Below are positions 33,437-45,253 of a DNA stretch of 64,000 bases, piece after piece. The stretch is from Xanthostigma xanthostigma (lineage: Eukaryota; Arthropoda; Insecta; Raphidioptera; Raphidiidae), in the NCBI GenBank assembly GCA_963575645.1, contig OY754466.1, forward strand, positions 18,640,001 to 18,704,000. The letters run 5' to 3'. The translations under genes were made by a program, and so were the position numbers. Position 1 is the first letter of the stretch, and each line of letters starts with the position of its first letter. Under the pieces are notes generated by a model. It saw nothing but the letters and a program-made list of their open reading frames with translations. It was not told the origin of the DNA and ran no database searches.

Positions 33437-33875
33437 CTATAGGCTGTGTACACGAAGCCTACTAGCGCCTCTAGTGGGTAATAGAGAATTATTGTACTCA
33501 CTTTTTATGGAAATTTATGGTGATAAGTCAAAAACTTTTGTTGGCCATGATGTGTCAAAAAAAAAATGTAATAAGAAAAACTGATGTTAATTTGTTTACA
33601 CTGACAGCGGAACGTCAAATTAGGGCGCAAATGGTCTTTATTTTACTTAAATCGCCATCAGCGCAACAGCCCGGAACACAACAAGCATTTCCAGATCGCT
33701 TAGTTTTCCTATGTTTTCTTTGTAATTATAAAAAACTTCATAAAATTATAACTATTTTCACTTTTAATAAACATTGCTCACTGACATACGGAAAATTTGA
33801 GTTTGAAGTTTCTCCTGGTGCTCACCACAAACGCTCGCATCGAAAAATTCCTCCCTGCACATAGCCCATAGGAAG
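33437..33875 (+). mobile_element. MITE, sister of 11046-11503
   Basis: It runs from 'ctataggctgtgtacacgaa' to 'cctgcacatagcccatagg', imperfect inverted ends. The order 'gacagcggaacgtcaaatta', 'cgccatcagcgcaacagccc', 'attgctcactgacatacgga' matches the 11-kb copy. The long open frame 33517-33864 is not open in the other copy, so I treat it as non-coding. Confidence 0.75.
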
Positions 33876-34462
33876 ATACCAAAGTAGTAGCCAGTGATTC
33901 ATACATTTATTATTCACAATATAATATAAGCGACGCAATTTTTATGCGTGGAACGAGCATACTTTACATTTTTTTTTATTGCTTCGCCGCCCCATTGAAG
34001 GAACCATACTATAACATTGGCTCATTATCTACTATTTCTGAACCGTAGTATAGGTATCTTACTATACGTGTCTCGCAAATAATCCGCCATCTTGATCTTG
34101 TTCTTGATCTGCCAACTTATTTCAAAACTGCAGCCGTTAATTTATTCATTTCTGATGATGGAGTTTGTTGTTTTTGCTTGAATTCTATTGAAATTAATAC
34201 TCTAGGTGAACTGAAATGAAATAAAAACAAGTGCAATAAAAATAATTAAGAAAAAAAAATGAAGCGGCTTCAAAAAAGTAGTCAGAATGTCTCTATAGCT
34301 AGAGAGATGGCAACAAAGATGGTTATAAGGAACACTGGGTGGCAGAAATGCTTTTTTTCGTGTAGTCTAAGTCCCCCCGTCTACAAATCCGCTTAGTGGA
34401 GGGGGTCTAGCGCGTTGTGATACATCGCTGAGGTGCTTAAAAAATTTTAAAAGTCCTCTACA
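33876..34462. other. Spacer, no gene seen
   Basis: It has 'gcttcgccgccccattgaag' near 33980, a phrase also present at 6883-6897, and 'gtccccccgtctacaaatcc' near 34373. No ORF or splice structure supports a gene. Confidence 0.4.
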
Positions 34463-34616
34463 AGCTCTGTTCCAACCTCTGCGAACGGTAACGGAACCGT
34501 CACAGTCATGCGCAGTCGATAAAACGAAACTGTTTATGTCGGTTTTTGAACACGCTTTAGCTAGAGCGCATGACTGACGGTTCTGTTATCGTTCGCAGAG
34601 AGCTTGGAACAGAGCT
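34463..34616 (+). mobile_element. Short TIR MITE, ~154 bp
   Basis: The left arm AGCTCTGTTCCAACCTCTGC and the right arm (complement AGCTCTGTTCCAAGCTCTCT) continue into 'ggaaccgtcacagtcatgcg' on both sides. The flank 'aca' is repeated outside both ends. A truncated relative is at 18420-18545. Confidence 0.8.
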
Positions 34617-34629
34617 ACAATATCAACTA

Positions 34630-35912
34630 CAGTAGAACGCCGATTATCCGAATTAATTGGGACCGGGGTCGATTTGGATAATCGAAAATTCGAATAATCG
34701 GACATAGATTGGTAATAAAGAAAAACGAACTGTCACACATAGAATAAACTTTATTAAGTTTAACAAACACTAGCTTTCAACCATAACAGTTGAAATATAT
34801 CTGGACTCCAGCGAGTTCCAACTTCGACGTGTGCTGATACCATTGTAGCGTCTACACGGCAATTGTCACTCGCATTTTTGTATTCTTGCGTCCCCACAAA
34901 ACTTGTTTTTATTGAAAAATTACTTGGTTTTAATTTTTTATTCAACTCATGCGCGTTATTCATGTTTTATCATGCCTAAAAACCGAACCCTAAATAGCCA
35001 TTTACCGACTGGTGACAATTACTTGTCATAACTCAATGAAGATTCCTACTATAGCTCGGCCATTGTGGAGTAATGAAAATAAACGTAACTATTTTCTGAG
35101 TCGTAACGAAATAGTAGGTAACAACAACTCCGTCGTTACCCATTGAGACTAAAATTGAGAGGCCGAATGTTTTCGACATGGAGTTTATTCATAACATTGA
35201 ATCGTGCTGTTTGGTGCTGTTAGTATTGACAGTTTTTTTTAAACGCTTTATATTAGTTTGGGTTGTAACTAACTATGTATGTATGTATGCATGTAACGAA
35301 ATCTTTGAGCATAATTTTCACCAATTTCCCGAAGTCTGATTAATTTGAAACTTTGCATACGTATCAAGGACCGATGACAATGCAATAATTTGATAACAGT
35401 TTCCCATTATCCTTATTAGGACCCCCAGGATTAAAAAATTCTTTTATAGATCCTCAAACTAAAAAGTGAAAAATAAATATAGTTTAAAAAAAACTAAAAA
35501 ACACGCTTTATATCGAACTAAAAAGTAAAAAATAATTTTTTTAAAATAAGCTTAAAAAGCGTTGGGCGCTCGATGTACGAAAATGTGGAACAAAGCGCCC
35601 CACGCTTTTTAAGCTTATTTTAAAAAAAATATTTTTTACTTTTTAGTTCGATATAAAGCGTGTTTTTTAGTTTTTTTTAAACTATATTTTTTATAAAGAA
35701 ATAAATAGATATTTACAACATCTCATTAATAACAATAAATAAAACATGAATAACGCGCAATTGTTGAATAAAATTATGGGCGTAACTTGTAGGCTAAGTC
35801 ATGACCTGTCAGCGCGATGAATGACTTAGACTACTAGTTACGCCAATAACTATTATATTACGCTTAGGACCGATTCGGATAATTGGCGATTCGGTTAATC
35901 GGCGTCCTACTG
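34630..35912 (+). mobile_element. Tigger-like TIR element
   Basis: The left terminus CAGTAGAACGCCGATTATCC (after TA at 34628-34629) and the right terminus (complement CAGTAGGACGCCGATTAACC) match at 18 of 20. The style is that of pogo/Tigger TIRs. The right TA is mutated (tc). The interior is disrupted by a 454-bp insertion (35241-35694), and no transposase is readable. An inverted partial copy lies just outside, at 36005-36483. Confidence 0.7.
35241..35694 (+). mobile_element. 454-bp insertion with microsatellite head and palindrome tail
   Basis: The inverted partner arm (36005-36483) is continuous, so this segment is a later insertion. It starts 'aaacgctttatattag', then (GTAT)n at about 35276, and ends with a ~230-bp palindrome (35460-35690) whose edge is 'tatataaagcgtg'-like. 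The GC-rich core at 35558-35610 reads 'gttgggcgctcgatgtacga'. A longer relative in reverse orientation is at 36930-37612. A microsatellite beside one end and a palindrome near the other resemble non-autonomous Helentrons, by inference. Confidence 0.6.
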
Positions 35913-36004
35913 TCGTTGTATACGTAACGCTATATGAAGATTCGTGTGGCTGTTAACATACTGCAACAACCGTAACATAATAACCGCATTTACGTACGCG
36001 TTAC

Positions 36005-36483
36005 ATAATAGTTATTGGCGTAACTAGTAGTCTAAGTCATTCATCGCGCTGACAGGTCATGACTTAGCCTACAAGTTTCGCCCATAATTTTATTCAACAA
36101 TTGCGCGTTATTCATGTTTTAATTATAATGAGATGTTGTAAATATCTATTTATTTCTTTATAAAAAAAACTGTCAATACTAACAGCACCAAACAGCACGA
36201 TTCAATGTTTTGGTTTGAGGTTAGCCGGTTATGAATAAACTCCATGTCGAAAACATTCGGCCTCTCAATTTTAGTCTCAATGGGTAACAACGGGGAGTTG
36301 TTACCTACTATTTCCTTACGACTCAGAAAATAGTTACGTTTATTTTCATTACTCCACAATGGCCGAGCTAGTAGGAATCTTCATTGAGTTATGACAAGTA
36401 ATTGTCACCAGTCGGTAAATGGCTATTTAGGGTTCGGTTTTTAGGCATGATAAAACATGAATAACGCGCATGAGTTGAATAAA
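36005..36483 (-). repeat. Inverted partial copy of the Tigger-like element
   Basis: The 479 bp is reverse-complementary to 34937-35240 plus 35695-35857, with high identity. Landmarks are 'cataatagttattggcgtaa', 'gtctaagtcattcatcgcgc', 'aactccatgtcgaaaacatt' and 'taacgcgcatgagttgaat'. It has no TIR of its own. Together with the first copy it makes a long imperfect hairpin. Confidence 0.85.
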
Positions 36484-36929
36484 CAACTATTTCGCACAAT
36501 ATAGTGGCTTCGTCAGACAAAAATCTCAAAATAATATTTAACATTTATTTACACCAATTAACGGCCAAATCTATTATTATATCGAAATATCTGCACTGTG
36601 AATAAATACACTTGTAGTTTCACATAACAGCTACCACCCTTTTCTTTATCCCGATGCTGCATTCAAGAGCTCTCGCACGGAGTCATCGCTCATCAATTCA
36701 TCAATGATAATGTCGGCTCAGCGTGAGTCTGTTTTTCAATAAACGAGCGCAACACCACTTGTCCGGTGACTTCTTTCAAAGCGTTTCAATTAAACACGTG
36801 CGCCTATTGTGTCAGAGGCGTACCCAGAAATTAAAATTAAGAGAGGGGAGGTTTTTTCACGAAAACCAACTAAAATCACCTGATGTAATTTATCGATTGA
36901 ATTTTCTTATCAGTTAAACTTTTTATAAA
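36484..36929. other. Spacer, no gene seen
   Basis: Only a hAT end fragment (CAGAGGCGTACCCAG near 36815) is recognisable. The rest holds no supported ORF. Confidence 0.4.
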
Positions 36930-37274
36930 TAAATATAGTTTAAAACTAAAACTAAAAAACACGCTTTATATCGAAATAAAAAGTAAAAAATATTTTTTTT
37001 AAAATACAATAATAAATAAAAAATACTAGTATTATTGTGAAAAAAGCGTGGGGCGCTTTGTTCCACATTTTCGTACATCGAGCGCCCCACGCTTTTTTCA
37101 CAATAATACTAGTATTTTTTATTCATTATTGTTTTGAGCTTATTTTTAAAAAAATATTTTTTACTTTTTAGTTCGATATAAAGCGTGTTTTTTAGATTTT
37201 TTAAACTATATTTATTTTTCAATTTTTAGTTCGATTTATTGTCAAAAATTTGCCGAAAAAAACAATTTTTTTTT

Positions 37275-37366
37275 CGGCGTGGACGGGATTAGAACCCACG
37301 ACCCGTGATTCCGAGAGTTAACGTCAGCGAAGACCCGTGCTTTAGACCGCACGGCTACCCGCTGTA
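37275..37366 (-). tRNA. tRNA-derived SINE-like head (class II-like)
   Basis: On the minus strand, 'gcgggtagccgtgcggtcta' resembles the D-arm/box A of tRNA-Leu/Ser, and 'gtcgtgggttctaatcccgt' resembles a T-arm/box B. The ~45 nt between them would be a long variable region. The ends do not form a clean acceptor stem, so this is probably a SINE head or tRNA relic rather than a working tRNA. Confidence 0.45.
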
Positions 37367-37434
37367 GTTACAGTGCTGGCATATTATACCACTATATAAA
37401 CCACTTGCTGTAGTCCAAATGGAGGTTACAAACA

Positions 37435-37585
37435 AACATACATACTTACATACATACATACATACATACATAACATACATAACATACATAACATACATAA
37501 CATACATAACATACATAACATACATAACATACATACATACATACATACATACATACATACATACATACATACATACATACATACA
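37435..37585. repeat. (CATA)n microsatellite with (ACATAACATAC)n middle
   Basis: It consists of CATA repeats, then eight or so 'cataacata'-type interruptions of ten bases, then CATA repeats again. The minus strand is open in all frames (MYVC-type repeats), which is an artefact. Confidence 0.95.
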
Positions 37586-37612
37586 AACTTACAAGTGAAG
37601 TTAATATAAAGC

Positions 37613-38659
37613 GTGTAAAAATTGAACATCCTTCATCATAAACGGCACTAAAATGAAGAAAATAATTCAATTTTGAGGTTGACTCCAATTTAACTTCTTA
37701 AACGTTTTTATGAACTTACTATATAATTGACGCTTACGTTAAATTAATTCAAGTATCTATATAAAAAAAAAGTGCGTCGGTTCGTGGACACACGACGGAA
37801 ACTTATATTATGCTCCATATGCACTTCATATTCAAATGTTTAAAATTTACGTCTACACAAAATAAAAACATTAATAATATATTAAAGAAAAAAACGATCA
37901 AGTGCGAGTCTGACTCGCACACGAAGGGTTCCGTACAATCGTACAAGATATGGGGACCGTGCGTGAAACATAGAGGCAGCAGCACTACTGCCGAAGTTTG
38001 CGCTCCCTAGTATCTAATTAATGAAGTAAATGGGATGATTTTATAATAGTCAACAATGAAAATTATTTGAAAAAATGGAAAAAATAAGAGTACGCATTTC
38101 AGCCTATAATTAATACTCGTGTACATGGAGAGAATAGCTTAAAAGCCGAAAAATAATATAATTTTGGTCATGTATATGATGTTGTAGAACGTTATTTAAA
38201 TGGGCAAGTTGTCATAACCGCAAAGTTGTACCACAAACAACTTGTGTCTAAAGTGTATAATGTAAAAATTACGCTATGTATAAATAATTTCTTCTTTATA
38301 ATATAATATTTTGTATAATATTAGCATTTTACTTTGTAATTTACTTATATTTTCGATAACTGAAAAGTAAACTGTCATTAATTTGTAATATAAATGCAAT
38401 TTTTTTATCCAAAGCCTGCTCTGAATATATCATTATATTTTGAATAAATGCTCCCATAAAATGGACATTTTTACAACCAGTTGGCGTGAAAATCACGAAG
38501 CTCGGTCCCCATAACCACCATGTGATTTTTAAATACTTTTGTAAAAGCTACAACAGCGGCGCTATAACAATATGTAACCAGTGGGAATATGCAAGTAATT
38601 CATGAATTACAAAGCACGAAATTTTACATAATACACCCCGGCGTTATTATATTATTATA
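37613..38659. other. Spacer with lepidopteran repeat core, no gene seen
   Basis: The palindromic 'gcgagtctgactcgcac' at 37903-37919, followed by 'gaagggttccgtac', is a hallmark of a repeat common in moths and butterflies. The frames around 37803-38010 are shadows of it. 38030-38650 is AT-rich without a supported ORF. Confidence 0.55.
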
Positions 38660-39360
38660 TTTTTTTTTACAAATGTAAATTAAAATAATAAGCCGTTTTG
38701 AAATAAATATATACCATTATATCAAAAACAACGTTATGGCATACTCTGTTGCGCATTCGCCGATTTTCCCCAAAAAAATTACAAAACTTTCTTGTTTGGG
38801 GGGTTTTTCATTATTTATTATTATAGCGGAAATATAGAAATACCTACACACTTCGTGAAAATTTCAACTCTCTACCTATTACGGTTCATGAGATGCAGCC
38901 CACTGACAGACAGACGGAAAACAAATTTTGGGAGGATGTTTAGTATGCAAATATGAAGAGCCCTATTGTTTTTGGGGAAAATCGGCGCATGCGCAGAAGA
39001 GATATATGCTATGACGGTGTTTTTATATAATAATGGTATACTTTTCATAATGGCTTATTATTCTATTTATTTTTTTAAGAAAGTTTCGTTAAAAAAATTT
39101 TTTTCTAAACTTTATAGTTTCGGAAATATTTCGAAAATAAAAAAATCAGCTGCTCTTTTGTTTTGTAGATCTGTTAGAAATAAACTAGTTAAGCATGCTT
39201 TGATTAATTTTTACATGACGTGGAACATAGTATGTAGGTAACCATGGCAACAAATAGCATATATCATATTAAATACTAGCCATTACCCGCGTCACCTCAG
39301 ACGATATCAGAATTTTATTTTCTTTATTATAATCAAATGTCAACATTTTTGAAGTTCACT
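38660..39360 (+). mobile_element. 'CCATTCCAAC' family copy, plus inserted repeat
   Basis: It contains 'cgcattcgccgattttcccc', 'gaaaatcggcgcatgcgcag' and 'aaatgtcaacatttttgaag'. The first ~220 bp are a rearranged duplicate that includes 'ttacggttcatgagatgcag', a known moth repeat phrase. The terminal repeats are lost here. The open frame 38966-39241 is not conserved in the other copies. Confidence 0.6.
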
Positions 39361-41274
39361 GCCAGCCCCAAGGTCTGCATTAAGAAGCGTAGTTTCAAAA
39401 ATTTTTAGTTATTAAATTTGAAGATTATATTTATTTATAAAAAGTTTTTCTATTTTGTAATTATAAGATCAATATATAAATCATACCATATGTATAGAAA
39501 TAATTGGAGAGTGTAGAGTATAAATATACTGTTCCAATTTGTGTTTCACCCTTTTATAAAGCAAAACACAACTTACAGTTGCATTGATATTGAATAAAAT
39601 ATCATAATGAAGGGCTGATAATTGGCTACTTTATACAAATAAATAGGCAGCACGCGAATCGATTACTTTGTAATTAGAACAAACCACGCACTCAAATTGA
39701 TTGGAAATAATGAACACTATTCTGGTTCCCCCTATTCGTAAATTTACATTCAAATACACGACGTACACTACTGGTCGGAAATCGTTTTCATCTGAACTTT
39801 TTCAAAATTATTTTCTTACAAATGACAAAAATTCGGGAACAGAGATAAGAAGGCAACGAAATTATTAAATATGATATTTTTGTAAATATTTTATTTAAAT
39901 AAATTATATAAGTAGTATTTTTGGATTAAGTAACCCTAATTATTATTTATTATACACATCATAATAATAATCATAATATGCCCTTTCATGCTATGTACAA
40001 ATATATAGTGAAATAAATAAGTTATTATTGTTATTAACAGTAACTAGAAAAACAGTGCCTGGCTAAAAATAAGCTATCATACATGACGTGTCTTAAATAT
40101 CTATGGTCACAAGGCATAAGCGATCATGTCAAATTAATCGTAATATTTATCTTTTTTTGCCACTTTTCTTTGCAACCAAATAAATAAAATTTTTTAGTTC
40201 GATCACTGAGCCGCGAGTACTAAACAAAGGAACGTTTTCATCAATAATAATAACGCTGACCTAACAAACAATTTGCACGTCGTTCATTGGTTCATTGTGA
40301 TGACGTCGTGATACGTCTATTGGCTGGACTGCTCGAATCAGAATACATCCAAACATAATAAGTGGATTTGGTAGCGTGCTCCCGTTTGACACTATTGCGT
40401 CTGTTATACAATAGTATAATCATGGACTATTATATACCTAACGTCATGAAATCTGTAACCAGGAGACCCAGCTCGAGCGTAGCGGTGGACCGATATCTGC
40501 CGCATAAACCAATATGGCGCAGCATACACGTTCATGGATTACATGTGTGTAAGTTAAACAACTTTGGTAACTATGGCAAAAACAGGTGGAAAGAACCGAA
40601 GTTTTCCCAGATAGTGATAACAGCGCCATCGGTTCGTCTCGAAACACGGCAAGCATATAGAAAGCTAGGTCTCTTGGTTACAGATTTTATGCCTAACGTA
40701 CAGGTTTCAGGGTAAATTTCACTGAGTTATTTACTAAACACTTATCATGTCAAAAAGTTAGATATACTGTTCGAAATAAACATCTCATTTTAATCTGACT
40801 CCAACTTGCGGTTTTCTTCTTCCTAATCTTTATACTGTATTTTAAACAGCATAAATATTAGCCAATAATTTTCATTTAGCGAGACAGTTTCACGAGTTTC
40901 CATGTGAACGTCTATAACCTTTCCCACCAGCAGATATTCTTCAAGCAATCCATAAACTTGCATTTCACAATCCATATTAGCACCCGTGGCATAGTTTTTT
41001 TGTAGACTTGTTATTAAAACTTTTACATTAAGTGCCTATTCCTGTTTTAACAACGCTATAATCTTTCCCACCAACAAATACAGTTATCACGTGAACATCA
41101 CTTGCTCTGTTTGAATACACAAAGTATATCTAGTTGATTATTCGGCTGCGTTGAGTTTCCGGCGACCGATTATAATCATCGCTATATCGGTTCACGGAAT
41201 AGAGTCTTCTTTGGTTACCAACTGTTAAACTTGCACAGCGCTGGTGTCTCTGCGTATCGCGGCGACGATAGCAA
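39361..41274. other. Region downstream of the homeobox gene, no further gene seen
   Basis: On the gene's minus strand this is 3' of the stop at 41275, so part of it should be 3' UTR. No consensus poly(A) signal was located with confidence. An ORF at 40362-40715 (plus) has no recognisable domain. Its start resembles 55998-56050 ('ttgacactattgcgtctgtt'), so it is likely a repeat. 39.4-40.3 kb is AT-rich. Confidence 0.4.
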
Positions 41275-41524
41275 CTAAAGCGGACAGCCGTGAACGTAAG
41301 TGACGTTTCGGAAGATCGCAGCCGCCGTCGTCAGGAAACTGCAGGGCGACTGAGATGCGTACGGTACGGTGAGAGTTCCCGGTGGACAGCACGACGACGA
41401 TACTGGATCGTTGTTGGCGCCGCCCCCGCCGCTCAACCCGCTCACTGAAAGTAACTCCTTTTCGACGTTCGCTTGATGACGCAACTGTTCGAGTCTTAGC
41501 TGGTTTTGTCGCTTCCATTTTGTT
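41275..41524 (-). CDS. BarH-related (CG11085/Bari-type) homeobox gene, terminal exon
   Basis: Minus-strand terminal exon, acceptor CAG at 41525-41527 after 'ctttta', stop TAG at 41275-41277. The first base completes the codon for R53 of the homeodomain. Then come T54 K55 W56 K57 R58 Q59, so helix 3 is finished here. The tail NQLRLEQLRHQANVEKELLS follows, then a glycine-rich patch (SGGGG), SSSCCPPG, and ends YVHGCPL. It encodes 82 residues after R53. The sharp GC rise and exact phase match to exon 44476-44878 confirm it. The continuation after the homeodomain resembles my recollection of Drosophila CG11085. Confidence 0.9.
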
Positions 41525-41909
41525 CTGTAAAAGAAACAGAGAACTTTACAATTCCGATTTGTGGGAACTGAGTCAGTTCGGCACGGTACGAAACAACTTG
41601 ACGAAAATAAAAGGCTCTAAACAATAAACTTAATTTTTTTTAAGTTTTTATTTAACCCTGCTTTGTCTGCCTGCTACAAATCTTGCAAGTCGACTTTGAT
41701 GCACTTCCGGTTATCTGACTGTGCTGAAATTTTACATACACGTGAAATTCCGATTATAATGCACTTTAACAATTTTATGTAGGTACTAAAAATTCAATAT
41801 GGCGGACGAGTTTTGTCAATGCAGTGGAACTCATGTTTTTTCAAATTCTACTCTATCCTCACTTCGTGGCTGCAGTCACAGTCCGATCAGTAAAAAACAT
41901 ATATCTAAT

Positions 41910-42553
41910 TGTTACTCGCTCCCCGTTGGGACGACAAAAAATTTCGTGAGAAAACAATCGGCTCGTCATTCTAACAATGACCCACAGATTGTTGTGAGAC
42001 AACAATCGGCTTGTTGTTTTAACAATGATACACAGATTATTATGGGACAACAATCGACTTGATTGTTCAAACAATAACAATATGCGTAGGTAAAAAAGAC
42101 TGGTGCCAAATTACAGACAACAATGAATACAAGAAAAGAAAAGAACTATCCAGCGGATATATATACCACCGCGATAGCTCAGTAGTCAGGCAGTAATACA
42201 TGTAACATGTGCTTCATCGAGTTAACAAACGACAAATAGTTGTGACATAAATTGAGAGTCAGTACCGTGAACAGTACTGAGGTAACTGCTGAGATCAAAT
42301 AACTATATATAGTTAATAAATAAGTGTGCCAAATAAATTTTGGTGTATTCCTGTGTTGTAAGTGTTTAGTGTACATAAATAGAGACTTTGTATCATTCAC
42401 TACTTATTCTCTTGTTTTATTAGTTAGAATTGTTGTTTTGTTTCTGTTACGTTATAGAGAAGTACTTTTTAGTTTGTTTGTTTATTTGTTTTGTTAATGT
42501 TTTTCAATTGTAAATAAATATTTTCCACCACGAACTAGAACAGTTTTGTTACA
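41910..42553 (+). mobile_element. LTR-like repeat (candidate solo LTR), plus strand
   Basis: TGTTACTCGCTCCCCGTTGG at the start and 'aacagttttgttaca' at the end. Four ~37-bp units with 'acaatcggctcgtcattc', then 'aataaataagtgtgcc' and 'ctgttacgttatagagaagt'. It is the sister of 22145-22751 in the opposite orientation. No internal retroelement sequence or clean target duplication is visible. Confidence 0.45.
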
Positions 42554-43479
42554 TAATAATTAACTTATATCAAGCAATAAGCATTATCTATTTACTCAAT
42601 GTGCTGTGAGTAAAAGCAACAAAGCGTATCGAAAATATATCTGCATCACTTTTTTTGAAGTAATTCCCTGATTTCTCCGAAGATAGGATTGGCGAGATAT
42701 CTCTCTTTCATTCTGATAAATTGTAAACAAAGCCTTTGACAGCTGTTAATGCAATAGACATGTCAAAACAGAGCAGTATCTATAATGCCTTTATCTATAA
42801 AGTTAGCCAATCAGAGCCAACGAGTTCTTATGACTTAAAAAAAGACAGAAATATATCTTTGCACCCTAATGATTAAATTTATTTCTATGCTCCGTATATA
42901 ATAATAGTATATGGCAAAAACCTTTATTAATTTGAGGTTAAACGTTATCAAACGTGTTTTTTCATTGGCTGCGCAGCGTAGAAGGAGACACTTTGCGTGA
43001 GAAGTAGGAACTAAAAACTTGAAAACACGTGAGTAAATTCAGTTGAAAATACACGAATCCGAATGTTTTTATTTTTCGATTCAACTATCAAAGGGATATT
43101 ATCTAAAATAATAATAATAATAATCTTATTCGTCAAATGTAGAATACAGATTTGACATGTCATTATAAAAATATCCAACGAAAGTCTCACTTTAAAAAAA
43201 AATTGGTTGTCTGTAAAGTCGGTTTACGGACGATAGTTTTACGTGATAACGTATTCCGCTCGAATATCATATTTAATAATACATAACCTAAATTTTAGTA
43301 GCTGTCAAACTTGGGCCGATCGTGCTTCTCTATCGCTTATACTGCGCTCTCGCTTGCACGCACAGGGTCAGGCGGAACGTTACGGCGTTACACTTTTTCG
43401 TGCGTGCAGCTGGCGTTTCATCAATTTATAAGACGTTATCACGTCAAAAATCGGTAACAGTATAAAACTCTCCTTTAAG
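42554..43479. other. Intron interior, no feature supported
   Basis: AT-rich, with a short 'aataataataataataat' run near 43110 and a GC-richer segment 43300-43430 ('cttgggccgatcgtgcttct', 'gcacgcacagggtcaggcgg') inside which no ORF is conserved. The GC-rich block could be regulatory; this is weak. Confidence 0.35.
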
Positions 43480-44445
43480 TAATGTTGTAAAAATCGATTT
43501 CTTAAAAGCAGCATAGTTTTTATTTCTAATATCTACGGCTAGTTTATTAAATAGTAGGTACTGTACACATAATATGTCCTGCGCTGCTTTCAAAAAAGGC
43601 GAGACGATGCTTCTCAACAGTAAGATTTCTTACATTGTAGTCATGGATATTAGATCTCTTAGTAGTCTTAGTTAAATCAGCATTATTATTATAAATATAT
43701 TCGAGATGTCAGTGGCACTCCAGAACGGTAACCCATACCTGGCAAAAGACAAGAATGATCCAAAGTAAGCGCTTCTTACCACATTAGAGCTAACAATGTA
43801 TTTTATTTGTCGAACAGAATAACATTGCCGACTGAGTTTTATCGCCAGCTGAGTTTTATGCTGTGACCAGCTGAGTTGCTTATCTATAGATGCATGCATG
43901 CAGTCAGCAGTGGTGGATATTTTTTATTATTATTATTATTAACGTGCGCAGCAGCTTAGGCTATATGCACGAGTCTAAGGTGGATATTTTTATTTTACAA
44001 TTTTGATAATTAAAACTGTCAGGACGAACTGTTTTACTTTTCCAAATCTTCTTGGTTTCCGGACTTGTATGCCGTGGTCCGTTGGTTTTACTACCAAGGT
44101 AAGGTAAGGTAGTAATACCAATGGACCACGGCATACAAGTCTGGAAACCAAGAAGATTTGGATCAACACCGGCCGTGAAAGCCTACACACTTGTTTTACT
44201 TTTAGCTGATCTAAAAAGAATACTCTTAGTTTTATTTGTGTTTAGAATTAGTTTGTTCATATTAAACCATGAATTTGCTAAGTCAAGAAGAGAGATGATT
44301 GCAGATATAGCATCTTGCATGAACGATCAGGGTCGTGTCGTCAGCATAAGATAAAAGCAAATCTGGATCAACTGCATGTTTATTTAAGAAAACGGAGAGA
44401 TCATTTAGATATAAAGAAGTTTCATAACGAAAGTTAAGAGTGTAT
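43480..44445 (-). pseudogene. Non-LTR retrotransposon reverse transcriptase relic
   Basis: On the minus strand, around 44300-44400, a frame reads NKHAVDPDLLLSYADDTTLI; YADD is the catalytic reverse transcriptase motif. Further along, at 43899-43672, comes DKQLSWSQHKTQLAIKLSRQ, then CYSVRQIKYI and AYFGSFLSFARYG, typical of the thumb region of Jockey/CR1-like LINEs in moths. A 'DYNVRNLTVEK' tail follows near 43640. The frame is broken and split by the inverted repeat at 44036-44163. It lies in the same orientation as the host gene. It is not functional. Confidence 0.8.
44036..44163. repeat. Inverted repeat within the LINE relic
   Basis: 'ccaaatcttcttggtttccg', 'gacttgtatgccgtggtcc' at 44041-44082 is repeated in inverse at 44121-44163 with one or two mismatches, around a ~40-bp centre with 'aaggtaaggtaaggtagt'. 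It separates the YADD part of the reverse transcriptase relic from the thumb part. Confidence 0.85.
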
Positions 44446-44474
44446 TAAAAAATGGCTAGAAATATTTTTGGTCA

Positions 44475-45251
<777 letters not shown>

Positions 45252-45253
45252 TA

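Larger units (their letters stand above)
36930..37612 (-). mobile_element. Reverse-oriented relative with palindrome, tRNA-like head and microsatellite
   Basis: It runs from 'gtttaaaactaaaactaaaa' and 'acacgctttatatcg' to 'aatataaagcgtg' at 37601-37613. The palindrome at 36930-37215 encloses the GC-rich core 'cgctttgttccacattttcg' (37040-37096), which is inverted relative to the core at 35558-35610. A tRNA-like head (37275-37366) and a (CATA)n tract (37435-37585) follow. Confidence 0.6.

Noticed and set aside
33517-33864. 115-codon open frame
   Set aside because: It lies inside a MITE, and the homologous copy at 11.2-11.5 kb is not open in the same frame.
37355-37688. Three overlapping long open frames of Met-Tyr-Val-Cys repeats
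   Set aside because: They are translations of the (CATA)n microsatellite on the minus strand and have no coding meaning.
40362-40715. 117-codon plus-strand open frame as a gene
   Set aside because: No domain, no splice context, and its start is shared with a dispersed repeat at 55998-56050.
41225-41518. 97-codon minus-strand open frame in another frame, and an 81-codon plus-strand frame at 41382-41627
   Set aside because: They overlap the terminal homeobox exon; the correct frame is fixed by the phase-2 junction with exon 44476.
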